From positions 1 through 64,000 of the forward strand of contig JAGYKE010000004.1 of NCBI GenBank assembly GCA_018401465.1: 64,000 nt of DNA, read 5' to 3'. The notes under the pieces were generated by a model. The model had not been told where the DNA came from. It worked only from the letters and a program-made list of their open reading frames with translations, and made no database searches. How positions within the stretch are numbered: the stretch's first letter is position 1; each line of letters starts with the position of its first letter. Below, one piece after another: positions 35,557 to 44,519 of this stretch. The DNA comes from Aestuariivita sp. (lineage in GTDB: Bacteria; Pseudomonadota; Alphaproteobacteria; Rhodobacterales; Rhodobacteraceae). Position numbers and translations under genes: made by a program.

Positions 35557-36075
35557 ATGGTCGATCTTCTCAGAAAGCTCGACGCTGGGCTGATCGGCTT
35601 TCTCAACTTCATCGTCATCGTCACAAGCCTCGCGATCACCGGGTTGATCCTGTTTCTGGTGCTTGCCCGCTTTGTGCTGGGCTGGTCGGTCGTGGGCGTG
35701 CTTGAGCTCGCCACTCTGTCGGCAATGTGGCTCTACATGTGCGGCGCTGTCGTCGCAGCCCGAAACCACGAACATTTGGTGGTGGATTTCCTTGCCGTTT
35801 CTTTGAACAACCCAAAGCACAAGGCACTGCACAGCTTCGCCGTCTCCGTGATCATGTTCGGGCTCAGCCTGTTCTTCTTGAGCCTTGCGAACGACATGGT
35901 CGCATGGTCGATCAAACGCCCGCAGACGACCGCCGCGCTCAGCATTCCCCTTATCGTTCCGCAATCCGCGATCATTCTGGCTGCCATTCTCTGTGCTGTC
36001 TATGCCGTTCGGGACGCCATCGTCGCCGCTGCCGCCGTGTTTGGCAGGGCCGATCAGAGCTCAGGAGAGGCCTGA
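35557..36075 (+). CDS. dctQ: TRAP transporter small permease (DctQ), second system
   Basis: A 172-residue protein with four membrane helices (first: FLNFIVIVTSLAITGLILFL). The ATG at 35557 has GGGAG upstream; an in-frame start at 35488 would lie inside the hairpin. Its stop lies 3 nt before dctM. Confidence 0.87.
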   Translation: MVDLLRKLDAGLIGFLNFIVIVTSLAITGLILFLVLARFVLGWSVVGVLELATLSAMWLYMCGAVVAARNHEHLVVDFLAVSLNNPKHKALHSFAVSVIMFGLSLFFLSLANDMVAWSIKRPQTTAALSIPLIVPQSAIILAAILCAVYAVRDAIVAAAAVFGRADQSSGEA

Positions 36076-36078
36076 TCC

Positions 36079-37383
36079 ATGGAAGCCCTGTTTGGCATTT
36101 TGCTCCTGATGGCCCTGATGATCTTCGGGGTACCGGTGGCCTGGTCTTTTGCGGGCGTCCTGATGTTTCTGGTCTGGGCCTATGACTTGAACACAACGAC
36201 CTTGCTCTTGCAGGGGTTTCGGTCGCTTGACTCGGTCATCCTGCTGGCCTTGCCGCTGTTCGTTCTGGCTGGCTATCTCATGCAGAGCGGCGGAGTGGCT
36301 GCACGTTTGATCGGTTTCATGTCCATGGCGATGCGGGGTCGCAAAGGTGGCCTCGGCGCGGCGCTGATAGGTTCCTCTGGCGTCTTCGGCGCAATCTCGG
36401 GAACGGCCACCGCCGCCGTCGCCTCGATCGGCACCATCATGAGCGATCCGCTGGCCGCCCGTGGCTACCCCCGCGGCTATACCAGCGCATTGCTCGGCGT
36501 GTCTTCGTTGCTTGGCATCCTGATCCCGCCGTCGATCACGCTCATCCTTTTTGGAGTCGTCACCCGCCAGTCCATCACGGCCCTTTTTGCGGCGACGATC
36601 GTGCCGGGCCTGCTGCTGATGTTCGGCCTGATGATCTTCAACAAGATCATGACCGCAAGAATGCTGGTCGATACGCCCGAACGTATGGCGGCGATTTCGG
36701 CACAGAAGTCACCGCATGGCCCGCTGCGCGCAACGCTTCAGGCCTTGCCGGCGCTGATGATGCCAGTTGTCATTCTGGGTGGGATCTATGGGGGCGTGTT
36801 CACCCCGACAGAAGCCGCCGCCGTCGCCTTGTTCATGGCAATCCTGATCGGCTTTTTCATCTACCGCGATCTTACCCTGACCCGCTTCCGCAAAAGCCTG
36901 ATCGAAGCCGGCGAAACGACCGGCACAATCATCCTGATCTTGCTGTTTTCCTTCATGATCGGCCGGATCATGGTGGCTGAAAGCGTGCCGCAGGATCTGA
37001 CGGAAGCCGTGACGCAGGTCACGGAAAACAAGATCCTGATCCTCTTGCTGGTGAACGCATTCCTGATCTTCGTCGGAATGATCATGGATGACCTGTCGGT
37101 GACTGTGGTCATCGCACCGCTCATGATGCCGTTGATGGTGCATCATGGGGTCGACCCCGTCCATTATGCCTCGATCGTGGCCTGTTCGGTCGTGATCGGC
37201 GCGAACAGTCCGCCTGTCGCTCCGATCCTTTACATGGCATGCCGGATCGGAAAGGTTTCGATCCATGAAGCGATCAAACCCGCCTTGCAGATCATCTTCC
37301 ACGTGGCACTTCCGGTGATGCTGCTGGTCACGTTTTTCCCGGAGTTGTCGCTCTTCGTCCCACGGTTGCTGGGCTTGCACTGA
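36079..37383 (+). CDS. dctM: TRAP transporter large permease (DctM), second system
   Basis: A 434-residue DctM with GSSGVFGAISGTATAAVASI, GILIPPSITLILFGVVTRQS and FVGMIMDDLSVTVVIAPLMM. Twelve or so membrane segments. It completes the TetR-controlled TRAP system and is followed 14 nt later by the amidohydrolase gene. Confidence 0.92.
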   Translation: MEALFGILLLMALMIFGVPVAWSFAGVLMFLVWAYDLNTTTLLLQGFRSLDSVILLALPLFVLAGYLMQSGGVAARLIGFMSMAMRGRKGGLGAALIGSSGVFGAISGTATAAVASIGTIMSDPLAARGYPRGYTSALLGVSSLLGILIPPSITLILFGVVTRQSITALFAATIVPGLLLMFGLMIFNKIMTARMLVDTPERMAAISAQKSPHGPLRATLQALPALMMPVVILGGIYGGVFTPTEAAAVALFMAILIGFFIYRDLTLTRFRKSLIEAGETTGTIILILLFSFMIGRIMVAESVPQDLTEAVTQVTENKILILLLVNAFLIFVGMIMDDLSVTVVIAPLMMPLMVHHGVDPVHYASIVACSVVIGANSPPVAPILYMACRIGKVSIHEAIKPALQIIFHVALPVMLLVTFFPELSLFVPRLLGLH

Positions 37384-37397
37384 GAACGGGATCAAAA

Positions 37398-38207
37398 ATG
37401 ACACTGCTTAATCTTGCCCTTTTTCAGGCGCGGCCGGCCTTTCGGTCCGCGGACGAGGTTCTTTCGGATCTCGATCCGGCAATGGCGCGGGCTGCCGCAG
37501 CCGGTGCCAAACTGCTTGTCACGCCGGAGCTGTACGTCTCCGGCTACGGCTCTGCCGACGCTGTGTGGGCAGCGGCTCAGGCTCCGGGATCATCATCTCT
37601 TCGTGCTGCCGAACAACTGGCGGCCCGGCATGGTGTCGGACTGGTTCTGGGATACCCGGAAAAGAGTGGGGGAGTGCTCTATAACAGCGCAGCAGTATTT
37701 GATTGTGAAGGGCATTTGATCAGCAACTATCGCAAGGTTGCGTTGCCAAACGACTTCGAACGCGACTGTTTTGTCCCGGGAACCGGGCCGGAAGTATTCG
37801 AATTTGAAGGCGTGCGCTGTTCTGTCCTGATCTGTTATGACATCGAATTCCCCGAACTGGCGCGGCGAGCTGCCTTTCTGGGCACAGATCTGTTGTTGGT
37901 GCCGACAGCGCTTCGGGACCAGTGGCGCGTTGTCTCAGATGCCGTCGTCCCGTCGCGGGCATATGAAAATGCGATGTTCGTCGGATATTGCGATTTTGCG
38001 GCGGAAGGTTCCGGTTCACGATTCAGTGGCACCAGCTCGATCTGCGGCCCGGACGGGCAGCACATTTGCCGTGCGACCGGTTCCGAAGATCTGATCCTTG
38101 CGACGATCGACACCGCTTACGTCCATCGGCGCAAGGCTGACTTCGACTTCTTGCAGGACCTGAAACGTTTCGCCCCGGCACTGACGCCGAGAGCGCTGAC
38201 CGCATGA
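37398..38207 (+). CDS. Nitrilase-superfamily carbon-nitrogen hydrolase
   Basis: A 269-residue cytosolic hydrolase with the Glu-Lys-Cys triad visible as TPELYVSG (E), NYRKVALP (K) and LICYDIEFPE (C). The family hydrolyses amides, carbamoyl compounds or nitriles. It ends a TRAP operon, so it likely acts on the imported solute, releasing ammonia and a carboxylic acid. An amide of an N-heteroaromatic acid would fit the neighbourhood, but the substrate is unknown. Confidence 0.88.
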   Translation: MTLLNLALFQARPAFRSADEVLSDLDPAMARAAAAGAKLLVTPELYVSGYGSADAVWAAAQAPGSSSLRAAEQLAARHGVGLVLGYPEKSGGVLYNSAAVFDCEGHLISNYRKVALPNDFERDCFVPGTGPEVFEFEGVRCSVLICYDIEFPELARRAAFLGTDLLLVPTALRDQWRVVSDAVVPSRAYENAMFVGYCDFAAEGSGSRFSGTSSICGPDGQHICRATGSEDLILATIDTAYVHRRKADFDFLQDLKRFAPALTPRALTA

Positions 38208-38403
38208 CGACCCGGCTATCGAGACAGCGTCGCCATGAACCGTGCAAGCCAAACACCCGTCATTCCGCCGCTTGACCGACCGGCTGGCGCCCAGCCTATG
38301 AAAACGTTCCGGTCCATCAGGTTTCCGACATCGGTGGCACCTATGATTGACTTGTCATAGGCGCTGGGGCCACTTTGTTGCTTGGCGCCCAATAAGAACC
38401 TCG

Positions 38404-38560
38404 CTAAGAGCTGCGGCCGACTTCGTGTACAGCATGTTGAGCTGGCATAGCGCGGGCCTCGAACTCCATGGAGCTGAGGTAGCGCAGTTTCGAATGTAGC
38501 CTGCGCGGGTTGTAAAAGCAGATCCAGTCGCCAAGGGAACATGTCGCGTGCTGGATGCTG
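38404..38560 (-). pseudogene. IS3-family transposase C-terminal remnant
   Basis: The minus frame reads CSLGDWICFYNPRRLHSKLR, then YLSSMEFE, the hallmark end of IS3/IS2-type OrfB. No other part of the gene is present. The surrounding gap 38208-38707 contains only further undecodable debris, including a minus-strand stretch LMDRNVFIGWAPAGRSSGG that I cannot place. This scar separates the TRAP/nitrilase module from the TAXI module. Confidence 0.65.
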
Positions 38561-38707
38561 CCGAAGCGCTGGCGTTGGACGCATTGCTCCTTCAGCCTGC
38601 TCAAGGACTGGCGGAGCGGCGCAACAGGCCAAGTCAGTTGCCCCAAGGTCCTCCTGTCGCCATGCGAATCGGCAATCGTCATTACGTTCTGGTCATGAAT
38701 CCTGCTC

Positions 38708-40618
38708 CTACAGCATTCCGACCTCGTCCTGCGTGCGGTCGCCGCGTCGGGCCGCCCGCAGCAGCCATGCCACGAGCACCCCGCCCAAGGCCAGACCGGC
38801 CACCATGACCGGACCTGCATGGGGTGCGCCGGGCGGCCACAAAGCCGCCACCCCGGCGGCCATCAGCGCCAGCCGCGTGGGCCATCCGAGCCGCCGCCCC
38901 AGATAGCCGGTGATCCCCGCGGTCGCCAGCCAGACCCCGATCAGCGCCGTGACAAGCGCGATCCCGATCTCGATCGGGGTGCCGTCGAACAGAAGCGCGG
39001 GCGAGGCGACAAAGAGGAACGGAACAACGAACGCGGGCCAGGCGATGCGGACCGCCTCGAACCCCGTGCGCATGGGGGGCGCATTGGCCATGTTCGCGGC
39101 CACGAAGGCCGCGATCGCCACGGGCGGCGTCAGCATCGACAGCATCCCGAAGTAAAGCACGAACATATGCGCCGCCATCGGCTGCAATCCCAGCTCGATC
39201 AGCGGTGCCGCCGCCAGCGTCGATAACAGAAGGTAGACGCCCACCGTCGGCAGCCCCATCCCCATCAGGATGCAGACCGCCGCCGTGATCAAGAGGAGCA
39301 GGATCAGGCTGCCTTCGCCCAGGCGGATCAGGAAGAAACCGACCCCGAAGCTCAGCCCCGACCGCGCGAAGAGCCCGATGATGATGCCCGCGATGGCGCA
39401 GATCAGCACCACCTCGACCGCCGAACGCCCCGACTTGACGATGGTCTCGACGATGGCGCCCATCTGGATGCGCCCACCCTGATAGGTCCGGAACAGCGAC
39501 AGCACGAAGAGTGCCGCCACCGCATAAAGCGCCGCCGTCTCGGGCCGGAGGTTCAGTCCGAACAGCCCGCCCAGAAGCACGGCGAAGGGCACGACGACGA
39601 ACCAGCCCCGCGTCAGGACCGCGCTGAAAGCCGGGATCAGCGCCGGATCGACCGGCCGGATGCCCAGCCGTCCGGCCTCAAGCCCGGCGAAGACGAAAAG
39701 CGCGTAGTAGAACAGAAGCGACGGGATCAGCGCGGCCAGCACGACCTCGCCATAGGCGACCTGCAGGTTCTCGGCCAGAAGGAAGGCGGCCGCCCCCATG
39801 ATCGGCGGCATCAGCTGCCCGCCGGTCGAGGCTGCGGCCTCGATAGCGGCGGCGGTCTTGGGCTTGTAGCCGCCATCCTTCATCAGCGGGATCGTGATCG
39901 CCCCGGTCGAGGCGACGTTCGACACCGCCGAGCCGGAGACCGACCCGAACAGCGCCGATCCCAGAATGGCGATCTTAGCCGATCCCCCCTGCGACCGGCC
40001 CGCGAGCGCCAGAGACAGATCCGAGAAGAAGGCCGATCCACCCGTCTGCAACAGCAATTGCGCGAGGATCAGGAAGGGCACCACGACTGCAACCGCGATA
40101 TAGAGGGCAGCCCCCGCCAGCGACGCGCTGTCCAGCACCATGAAGGTCAGAAGCCTGTCCCAGCGGATCGAGCGGCCCTGCATCGGTCCGTCCAGGTGGC
40201 TCGAGAACAGGGCATAGAGGCAGACGACGCCCAGGATGACGATCAGCGCCCACCCCATCGAGCGCCGAACGGCCTCGACCAGCAGCGCGAGGCCCGTGGC
40301 GGAGAGGATGAGCGCCTCGGTCGGGTGGTAGAAGACGTTCTGCGACAGCGTCGGAAAGCGCACGACCATCACGACGCCCCAGACCAGCGCAGTCGCCGTC
40401 AGGGCAATATCCAGCCGCGACGGCGTGTCGCCGCCGCCCGACCCTGCCCGCCGCGTGATGAAGGTGATCGCCATCGCCGAGGCCAGAACCAGAAGCAGGA
40501 TCTGTTCGGAATAGACACGCCAGCCGATCCACAGCGGGAGCGACGACGACCACAGCACAGCGGCAAGGGAAATGACGGCGGCGAGGATCGCCACCGCCGT
40601 CCGGGACATGCCCATCAT
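38708..40618 (-). CDS. TAXI-type TRAP transporter fused permease (4TM/12TM)
   Basis: A 636-residue membrane protein joining DctQ-like and DctM-like parts, as in TAXI systems. SVSGSAVSNVASTGAITIPL and GMGLPTVGVYLLLSTLAAAP are typical of the fused permease. Around 16-18 hydrophobic segments. It follows the TAXI solute-binding gene by 7 nt. The substrate is unknown; glutamate and 2-oxoglutarate-type acids are known for the family. Confidence 0.9.
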   Translation of the reverse strand: MMGMSRTAVAILAAVISLAAVLWSSSLPLWIGWRVYSEQILLLVLASAMAITFITRRAGSGGGDTPSRLDIALTATALVWGVVMVVRFPTLSQNVFYHPTEALILSATGLALLVEAVRRSMGWALIVILGVVCLYALFSSHLDGPMQGRSIRWDRLLTFMVLDSASLAGAALYIAVAVVVPFLILAQLLLQTGGSAFFSDLSLALAGRSQGGSAKIAILGSALFGSVSGSAVSNVASTGAITIPLMKDGGYKPKTAAAIEAAASTGGQLMPPIMGAAAFLLAENLQVAYGEVVLAALIPSLLFYYALFVFAGLEAGRLGIRPVDPALIPAFSAVLTRGWFVVVPFAVLLGGLFGLNLRPETAALYAVAALFVLSLFRTYQGGRIQMGAIVETIVKSGRSAVEVVLICAIAGIIIGLFARSGLSFGVGFFLIRLGEGSLILLLLITAAVCILMGMGLPTVGVYLLLSTLAAAPLIELGLQPMAAHMFVLYFGMLSMLTPPVAIAAFVAANMANAPPMRTGFEAVRIAWPAFVVPFLFVASPALLFDGTPIEIGIALVTALIGVWLATAGITGYLGRRLGWPTRLALMAAGVAALWPPGAPHAGPVMVAGLALGGVLVAWLLRAARRGDRTQDEVGML

Positions 40619-40625
40619 TTACGGT

Positions 40626-41579
40626 TCACCGCTTCCAGAGACCGACTTCTTCATAGAAGCGGATCGCGCCCGGATGATATTCGACGTTCACGTCCTTGCT
40701 CATCACATCATGCGAGAATCCCGCCCAGACCGGCCCGCCGGCGGCAAGCAGCCCCTCGGTCGCGTCGTAAAGCGCCTTGGTCGCGCGATAGACCAGATCG
40801 TCCGACGCGTCCGCCGACGCCCAGAGCACGTAGTCGAAGACCATGATGTTCGTGGGCTCATTCAGGCCGGGAATACCGGCGCTTCCGTCGAGGGTCTGCT
40901 GATAGCTCTGCGGCAGCCATTCGCGCTGCGCGGCCAGGGCCTCTTCGCTGTCGTCGAAGCTGAGATACCGGATACCGAAGGCCGCGTCGAATTCGCGGCT
41001 GTTGGCAGCGCCCACAACGACAATGGTGACATCCGAGGTGCCTTCCGAGAAGGCGGCCCACATCCGCGGGAAGTTCGGAACCTGAACGCCGGTGACCTGC
41101 TCGGTGGTCATGCCTTCGGTCGCGAAATAAGCGTTGGTGACGTAGTCGCCCAGCGCGCCTTCAGGGAAGACGGGCACGCGTTTGCCCGCAAGATCCGCGA
41201 CCGACATGATGTCGCTGTCACGGCGCACGACATAGGCATGGCGGAACGGCATCAGCGTTGCCACCATCTTGAGGTTCGGCAGCGGGCGGCCCTCGGACAT
41301 CCCCGTACCGGTGACACCGTAATAGAGCTGCACGATGTTCGAGATGCCGAATTCCAGCTCGCCCTCATTGACCAGCGGCATGTAATCCGACGTGTTGGCC
41401 AGTTCCTGCGGCTGCATCCGGATGTCAGAATTTTCCGAGATCGCGGCAGCAAGGGCCCGACCGATCTGGCTGGTGCCGCCCGTGGCGGTCGATCCCAGGG
41501 CCGCGACCTCGGCCAGGGCTGCCCCGGCAGTCAGGACGCCTGTTGCGGCGGCGATTGCGAAGAGTTTTTTCAGTGACAT
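40626..41579 (-). CDS. TAXI-family TRAP solute-binding protein
   Basis: A 317-residue exported protein (MSLKKLFAIAAATGVLTAGA signal). LGSTATGGTSQIGRALAAAI matches the TAXI signature near the N-terminus, followed by GEMEFGISNIVQLYYG-like sequence. Divergent from the flavin monooxygenase gene, suggesting uptake of that enzyme's substrate. Confidence 0.9.
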   Translation of the reverse strand: MSLKKLFAIAAATGVLTAGAALAEVAALGSTATGGTSQIGRALAAAISENSDIRMQPQELANTSDYMPLVNEGELEFGISNIVQLYYGVTGTGMSEGRPLPNLKMVATLMPFRHAYVVRRDSDIMSVADLAGKRVPVFPEGALGDYVTNAYFATEGMTTEQVTGVQVPNFPRMWAAFSEGTSDVTIVVVGAANSREFDAAFGIRYLSFDDSEEALAAQREWLPQSYQQTLDGSAGIPGLNEPTNIMVFDYVLWASADASDDLVYRATKALYDATEGLLAAGGPVWAGFSHDVMSKDVNVEYHPGAIRFYEEVGLWKR

Positions 41580-41627
41580 GGCGAGAATACTCCCTGTTTC
41601 TCCGGTTAGGTGGGTTCACGTAAAGAA

Positions 41628-41642
41628 ATGGGTTCAACCCAT
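41628..41642. promoter_or_regulatory. Inverted repeat in TAXI/monooxygenase promoter
   Basis: ATGGGTT-C-AACCCAT is a perfect 7-bp dyad in the divergent control region. A partial half-site, GTGGGTTCAC, lies about 20 bp to the left. No regulator gene is adjacent, so a regulator encoded elsewhere would have to act here. Confidence 0.45.
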
Positions 41643-41740
41643 TGTTATTGCTATATTTTAATTCACTTTTCTTCGGATATGGCCTTTCATGGCGGTGCCT
41701 GTGTGCTATATTCCCGGGCAGACGCAAAGGAGAGGTTCGG

Positions 41741-42943
41741 ATGACCGAGAAAGTGTTGATTGCGGGCATGGGACCCGCGGGTCTGGTGGCAGGCCTGATG
41801 CTGGCGCGGGCCGGCATTCCGGTGGCCCTGTTCGAAGCGCAGGAAGACTTGCCGACAGATCTGCGCGCCTCGACGTTCCATCCCCCCACGCTGGACATGC
41901 TGGCCCGACTGGGCCTGGCCGACACGCTGGTGGCGCAAGGCCTCGTCGCGCCCAGCTACCAGTGGCGCGACCGGGCGACAGGGGATGCGGCCACCTTCGA
42001 CATGGGCTGCCTCGCCGGCGAGACGGGCTTCCCCTTCCGCCTGCAATGCGAACAATGGAAGCTGACCCGCGCCGCGGCCGCGGCCCTGCAGGCCGAACCC
42101 CTGGCCGAGTTGCATTTCGGCTGGGCGGCCAGCGGCGTGACGCAGGACGACGCGGGCGTGACCCTGACGCTCACCGCCCCCGATGGCACCACGCGCACCG
42201 AGACGGGCGCCTTCCTGATCGGCGCCGACGGCGCGTCCAGCGCGATCCGCCAGGCGCTTGGCATCAAGTTCGAGGGCTTCACCTATCCCGAACAATGGGT
42301 CGTAGCCTCGACGCCCGTCGATTTCGCGGCCAAGCTTCCGGGGCTGTCTCCGGTCACCTACACCGCCGACAGCGAGGAATGGTTCGTCCTGCTGCAGACC
42401 CGCGACCTGTGGCGCGTCCTGATCCCCGTGGCCGAGAACGCCGATGCCAAGCTGATCCTCAGCGACGACTGGATCGAGGCCAAGCTGCAGGGCATCGCGC
42501 GCCATGACGGGGGCTATCCGATCACCCACCGCACGATCTACCGCGTGCACCAGCGCGTCGCCGACCGCTATCGCGTGGGCCGGGCGGCGATCGCGGGCGA
42601 CGCGGCGCATATCAACAACCCGCTGGGCGGCATGGGCATGAACGGCGGCATCCACGACGCGGTCAACCTGGCCGAAAAGCTGATCGCCATCTTCCGCGAC
42701 GGGGCCGACATGGACAGCCTTCTCGACCATTACAGCACCCAGCGCCGGGCCATCGCCGAGGAATACGTCCAGACCCACACCCATCAGAACAAGCAGGTCA
42801 TCGAAGAAAAGGACCCCGCCCGGCGCGCGGCGCATCTGGCGCGGATGAAGCATGTGGCCGCGACGCCGTCCGAACTGCGCGCCTATGTCCGCAAGGGCGC
42901 CATGATGGACGCGGTCGACAAGAGCATGGGCGTCATGCCCTGA
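41741..42943 (+). CDS. FAD-dependent aromatic monooxygenase (class A, NicC/PHBH-like)
   Basis: A 400-residue flavoprotein. GMGPAGLVAGLMLARAG (about 7-23) is the dinucleotide fold, GADGASSAIR the DG motif and GDAAHINNPLGGMGMNGGIH the GD motif near residue 287. Such enzymes hydroxylate phenols and hydroxypyridines with NAD(P)H and O2; 6-hydroxynicotinate 3-monooxygenase (NicC) is one. The ATG at 41741 has AAAGGAGAGG upstream. In this cluster it could perform the second ring hydroxylation. The substrate cannot be read from sequence alone. Confidence 0.87.
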   Translation: MTEKVLIAGMGPAGLVAGLMLARAGIPVALFEAQEDLPTDLRASTFHPPTLDMLARLGLADTLVAQGLVAPSYQWRDRATGDAATFDMGCLAGETGFPFRLQCEQWKLTRAAAAALQAEPLAELHFGWAASGVTQDDAGVTLTLTAPDGTTRTETGAFLIGADGASSAIRQALGIKFEGFTYPEQWVVASTPVDFAAKLPGLSPVTYTADSEEWFVLLQTRDLWRVLIPVAENADAKLILSDDWIEAKLQGIARHDGGYPITHRTIYRVHQRVADRYRVGRAAIAGDAAHINNPLGGMGMNGGIHDAVNLAEKLIAIFRDGADMDSLLDHYSTQRRAIAEEYVQTHTHQNKQVIEEKDPARRAAHLARMKHVAATPSELRAYVRKGAMMDAVDKSMGVMP

Positions 42944-42978
42944 CGCCAACGCGGCGGGATATGCCCTGTCCCGCCGCA

Positions 42979-43776
42979 TCACAGCACCCGCGGCGGTTCG
43001 CCGGTATCGTCGCGGGCGCGCATCGGATCGGCGGCGGACCAGAGCTTGCCGATGAACTTGGCCGCCGTGACACCGTCGGCCGCCTCCGAACAGATCCAGA
43101 CCAGCGCATCGTTCATGATCCCGGCGGGCAACATGTCCAGGTAGACGCCGCTGCGCCCCTCATCGGGGAAGAAGGCGGTGTCGGTCGGCCCGCCCGGCGC
43201 AAGCGCGTTGACGGTGACGCCGGTGCCTTCCAGATCCTCGGCGAATTGCCGGGTCATCGCGTCCAGCGCGGCCTTGGAGGGCCCGTAAGGCGCGTTGCCG
43301 CGCTTGACCATCGTCGCGCGGCTGGTCGAGACGTTGACGATCCGCCCCCATCCCGCGTGCACCATGTGCGGTGCGGCGGCGCGCGCCATCACGAAGGGGC
43401 CGTTCACGTTGCTGCGGATGATCTCGGCCCAGGCCCCGGGGTCGGTTTCCCAGAACGGGTGTTGCGTGTGGTGAAAGTCCTGCGAAATCTCGCGCGGGCC
43501 TCGGCCTGCGTTGTTCACAAGGATATCGATCCGTCCGAAACGCGCCAGAACCGCCTCGACCGCCCGGCCCGCATCGACAGGGTCCGACGCATCGGCGAGG
43601 ATGGCCAGAACCCGCCCTTCCCCGAAATCCGCCGCCAGTGCCGCGCGGGCGGCGTCAAGCGCCGCGCCGTCCCGCGCCGCCGTGATCGCCACGTCATGCC
43701 CCGCCGCCAGAAGCGCGCGCGCCAGGCTCAGCCCGATCCCGCGGCTGCCGCCGGTTATGAGGGCCGCGCGCGCCAT
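42979..43776 (-). CDS. Short-chain dehydrogenase/reductase
   Basis: A 265-residue classical SDR: TGGSRGIG cofactor motif, NNAG (LVNNAGRG), Ser in NVSTSRATM and YGPSK catalytic Tyr-Lys. The ATG at 43776 overlaps the preceding stop (TGATG); a TTG one codon earlier also exists. It is last of the four-gene CoA-transferase/amidase/racemase operon. The substrate is unknown; a hydroxy or keto acid or acyl-CoA is plausible. Confidence 0.9.
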   Translation of the reverse strand: MARAALITGGSRGIGLSLARALLAAGHDVAITAARDGAALDAARAALAADFGEGRVLAILADASDPVDAGRAVEAVLARFGRIDILVNNAGRGPREISQDFHHTQHPFWETDPGAWAEIIRSNVNGPFVMARAAAPHMVHAGWGRIVNVSTSRATMVKRGNAPYGPSKAALDAMTRQFAEDLEGTGVTVNALAPGGPTDTAFFPDEGRSGVYLDMLPAGIMNDALVWICSEAADGVTAAKFIGKLWSAADPMRARDDTGEPPRVL

Positions 43777-44519
43777 CAATGCTTCTCGAACAGCCAGTGC
43801 TGACCCGGGAACTGGTCATTTATCCCCATCGCCCGCAGCGCGTGCCAATAGGTCGCCGCGTTGATCGGGATCACGGGCTTGCCCAGTTCGGCCTCCATCT
43901 CGGTCGACAGGCGCACCATGGACATGTTCGTGCCGACCTGGACCCAGGCGTCGATATCGTCGCGGTCGAGCGCGCGCAGATGACCGCGCAATTCGTCTTC
44001 CTGCACATGCGCGATGTTCACGGGCGACGTGCAGCGCAGGCCCTTGAACTCGACCACGTCGAAGCCGCAGTCGGTGAAGAAGCGCGTGACTTCCCGGTCG
44101 GACACCGGCTGATAGGGGGAAATGACGGCGATCCGCTTGGCCCCGGTGAGGTTCAACGCCGCCTCGCAGGCGAAGGACCCGCAGGACACGCCGACCCCGG
44201 CATAATCGGCCAGTTCGTGCATCCGCTTCTCTGATGCCGCCCGCCCGTCCCAGAACATCAGCGCAGACATCCCCATGATCAGGTAATCCGGCTTGCAGGT
44301 CATGCAGCGGTCGACGCAGTCGTTCAGCGTGGCACCGATGGCTTCGACCAGCGCCACGAAATCCGCGTCGTTATGCACCGGCATGTCGGGGACGTAGATG
44401 CGCCCGAAATGGTTGGTCACGCCGGGCACGCGCATCCCGTCCATGTCGGGCTGGACGATCGTATTGGTCGATGGTGCGACGACCGCGAACTTGCAGCGCC
44501 AGCCAAGTGCGTCAGGCAT
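43776..44519 (-). CDS. Asp/Glu racemase-superfamily protein, maleate isomerase-like but lacking both catalytic Cys
   Basis: A 247-residue protein of the maleate isomerase/arylmalonate decarboxylase group (FAVVAPSTNTIVQPDMDGMR at the start, PVIPINAATYWHALRAMGI at the end). In maleate isomerase (NicE) one Cys sits in each half; here those positions read LIMGMSALMFW and QVGTNMSMV, Ser and Met by eye. So cis-trans isomerisation by the usual Cys adduct seems impossible; another reaction is likely. It overlaps the amidase gene by 8 nt, a pairing seen for NicF-NicE. Confidence 0.8.
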   Translation of the reverse strand: MPDALGWRCKFAVVAPSTNTIVQPDMDGMRVPGVTNHFGRIYVPDMPVHNDADFVALVEAIGATLNDCVDRCMTCKPDYLIMGMSALMFWDGRAASEKRMHELADYAGVGVSCGSFACEAALNLTGAKRIAVISPYQPVSDREVTRFFTDCGFDVVEFKGLRCTSPVNIAHVQEDELRGHLRALDRDDIDAWVQVGTNMSMVRLSTEMEAELGKPVIPINAATYWHALRAMGINDQFPGQHWLFEKH

